From: an uncultured Paracoccaceae bacterium
GTDB lineage: Bacteria > Pseudomonadota > Alphaproteobacteria > Rhodobacterales > Rhodobacteraceae
DNA length: 64,000 nt
Reading direction: 5' to 3'
NCBI GenBank assembly: GCA_947489445.1
Contig: CANLDN010000001.1
Span: forward strand, 868,001-932,000
The position numbers were made by a program, and so were the translations under genes. The notes below the pieces were generated by a model. The model did not search any database. It was not told the origin of the DNA and was given only the letters and a program-made list of their open reading frames with translations. Of this stretch, positions 62,446-64,000 are shown one piece after another. Every line of letters starts with the position of its first letter. The stretch's first letter is position 1.

Positions 62446-64000
62446 ATGCCACATCGGTTGGAAACAGAAAGCCGTAAGCTGCTTGGCCGCTTGCGCGAAG
62501 CAATGGCGGCAGACAGCGAAGGTCAGGCTCGTCTTGATGCTGTGGTTACATTGATCGCCGATCAGATGCGGGCAGAGGTGTGTTCGATCTATCTGTTCCG
62601 TGATGCCGAAACGCTTGAACTTTGCGCCACAAAGGGCCTTCAGCCCGAGGCCGTGCACCAGACACGTATGCGCCTTGGCGAGGGGCTGGTTGGACGCACT
62701 GCAAAGGATCGCAGCGTGATCAATACCGCCGATGCCCCTGCTGAAAAAGGGTTCCGCTACATGCCGGAAACGGGGGAAGAACGGTATTCTTCTTTCTGTG
62801 GCGTTCCGATACAGCGATTGGGCGACGCGCTTGGTGTACTTGTCGTGCAATCCAAAGCAGCCCGCGAATTCACCCCGGACGAGGTGTATGCCTTGGAAAT
62901 CGTGGCCATGGTCATCGCGGAAATGACCGAGCTTGGCGCATTTGTCGGTGAAGGTGCCGCCCTTTCGGCCCGCCACCAACAACCGGTTCTGATCCGCGGT
63001 TCCATTGCGCAGGAAGGCGTCAGTGAAGGCCGTGTATTTCTGCACGAACCCCGCGTTGTCGTAACCAACCCGATCTCTGACGACCCCGCGCAAGAACATG
63101 AGCGCCTGAACGCGGCCATCGAAGAGCTGCGCAAAGCGGTCGATAACATGCTTGTCGGCGCGCGCACCGTTGACGCCGATCAGATTCAGGTGCTCGAAGC
63201 CTACCGGATGTTCGCCAATTCCGACGGCTGGTTGCGGCGGATGAAAGCGGATGTCGAAAACGGGCTTTCCGCCGAAGCAGCCGTCGAAAAGGAACAGTCG
63301 CTGGCAAGGGCGCGTCTTTCCAAATCACCTGATCCGTACCTGCGCGAACGCCTGCATGATCTGGATGATCTGTCCAACCGGCTGCTGCGAATCCTGACCG
63401 GCCAAGGGGCTGATGCAAAGGCCGATATGCCCCAAAACCCCATCCTTGTTGCGCGTAACATCGGACCGGGCGAACTGCTTGAATATGGCAAGAAGCTCAA
63501 AGGTATTGTGCTTGAAGAAGGCTCTGTCGGCAGCCACGCCACCATCGTGGCGCGGGCGTGGGCGATCCCGTTGGTGATCAACGCCAAGGGCATAACACGT
63601 GAAGCCCTGAATGACGACCAAATCCTTGTGGATGGTGAACAAGGCATTGCCCACCTACGCCCTGATGAAACCGTGCACGCGGCTTTCCGTGACAAGATCG
63701 CCATGCAGACGCGGGCGCAAGAACGCTACGGTTCGATCCGCGACCTCCCGGCAGAAGCAAAATGCGGCAGCATTGTCTCACTGCAAATGAACGCCGGGCT
63801 CATGGCAGACCTGCCATCACTCGAAGGCTCCGGCGCCGAAGGTGTCGGCCTGTTTCGCACGGAACTGCAATTCCTCATACGCAGCCAAATGCCTCGCCGG
63901 GCAGAGCTTTCGGCGCTGTATTCACGTGTCATCAACGCAGCGAAAGGAAAGCGTGTCGCCTTTCGGACCCTTGATATCGGGTCCGACAAAGTGTTGCCCT
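62446..64000 (+). CDS. ptsP: Nitrogen PTS enzyme I PtsP (partial, runs off window end)
   Basis: The visible 518 codons begin at the ATG at 62446, 36 bases after lysC. An N-terminal GAF domain (about 17-160: VCSIYLFRDAETLELCATKG, GEGLVGRTAKDRSVINTADA) is followed by the PEP-utilising N-terminal region and the phospho-His site EEGSVGSHATIVARAWAIP. The start of the C-terminal barrel is also present (EGVGLFRTELQFLIR, FRTLDIGSDK). It takes phosphate from PEP and passes it to NPr in the nitrogen-related PTS. The 3' end lies beyond the window. Confidence 0.95.
   Translation, partial: MPHRLETESRKLLGRLREAMAADSEGQARLDAVVTLIADQMRAEVCSIYLFRDAETLELCATKGLQPEAVHQTRMRLGEGLVGRTAKDRSVINTADAPAEKGFRYMPETGEERYSSFCGVPIQRLGDALGVLVVQSKAAREFTPDEVYALEIVAMVIAEMTELGAFVGEGAALSARHQQPVLIRGSIAQEGVSEGRVFLHEPRVVVTNPISDDPAQEHERLNAAIEELRKAVDNMLVGARTVDADQIQVLEAYRMFANSDGWLRRMKADVENGLSAEAAVEKEQSLARARLSKSPDPYLRERLHDLDDLSNRLLRILTGQGADAKADMPQNPILVARNIGPGELLEYGKKLKGIVLEEGSVGSHATIVARAWAIPLVINAKGITREALNDDQILVDGEQGIAHLRPDETVHAAFRDKIAMQTRAQERYGSIRDLPAEAKCGSIVSLQMNAGLMADLPSLEGSGAEGVGLFRTELQFLIRSQMPRRAELSALYSRVINAAKGKRVAFRTLDIGSDKVLP

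Noticed and set aside
1..64000. CRISPR arrays or intact insertion sequences
   Set aside because: No array of regularly spaced repeats and no transposase was found on either strand.

Overview
The window looks like chromosomal DNA of a marine alphaproteobacterium of the Rhodobacteraceae (Roseobacter group). The grounds are the protein flavour throughout, a lysC-ptsP pair, a hemP/imelysin iron cluster headed by TGA-N9-TCA iron boxes, TRAP/TTT/ABC-rich nutrient scavenging, and moderately high GC. The genus cannot be fixed from this sequence. There is no phage, no intact insertion sequence and no CRISPR array. Almost all DNA is packed into tight operons with 1-22 base overlaps.

Region 1 (1-7.2 kb): tRNA-Tyr, then a 576-base gap with no convincing gene that carries two iron-box-like palindromes. 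A plus-strand iron operon follows: 58-aa ORF, hemP, a Cys/His-containing unknown, imelysin (IrpA type), bfd, bfr, a di-haem DUF1111 protein, a second imelysin-like protein and a Tat-type DUF1513 protein. It looks like an iron-limitation uptake and storage unit.

Region 2 (7.4-21.2 kb): inositol-type catabolism. The minus-strand unit iolD, phytanoyl-CoA-dioxygenase-like gene, iolC, iolB, iolJ, iolG diverges from a plus-strand unit of two Gfo/Idh dehydrogenases around an IolE-like TIM barrel. A LacI-type regulator follows, then a three-gene ABC importer. Two matching perfect palindromes sit in the two divergent promoter regions and are the likely operators of that LacI protein.

Region 3 (21.2-30.3 kb): acetate unit. 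Acetyl-CoA synthetase, a second-type adenylate kinase, DUF4212 plus a VC_2705-type sodium symporter, a cNMP/CBS/DUF294 protein, a small membrane protein and a membrane-anchored DEDDh exonuclease.

Region 4 (30.3-42.5 kb): cytosine deaminase with a BMP-type nucleoside/base ABC importer. After it come the tripartite tricarboxylate transporter tctCBA, its divergent two-component system tctDE and an extra periplasmic binding protein.

Region 5 (42.5-49.9 kb): a minus-strand type VI secretion cargo island. VgrG, PAAR, a small ORF, a DUF4123 adaptor, a 904-aa VasX-like effector with C-terminal membrane helices, and a two-helix membrane protein that is the candidate immunity protein. No T6SS core genes are in the window.

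Region 6 (50.1-64 kb): neuC plus two tandem Kdo-transferase genes (envelope glycans); an unrecognised HExxH protein with a duplicated C-terminal tail; molybdate transporter modABC; an HDAC-family deacetylase; Nudix hydrolase; DUF1178; SDR; lysC; and ptsP, which runs off the window end. The most interesting unknowns are the T6SS effector/immunity pair, the HExxH protein beside it, the dioxygenase inside the inositol operon, and the exonuclease/DUF294 pair in the acetate operon.
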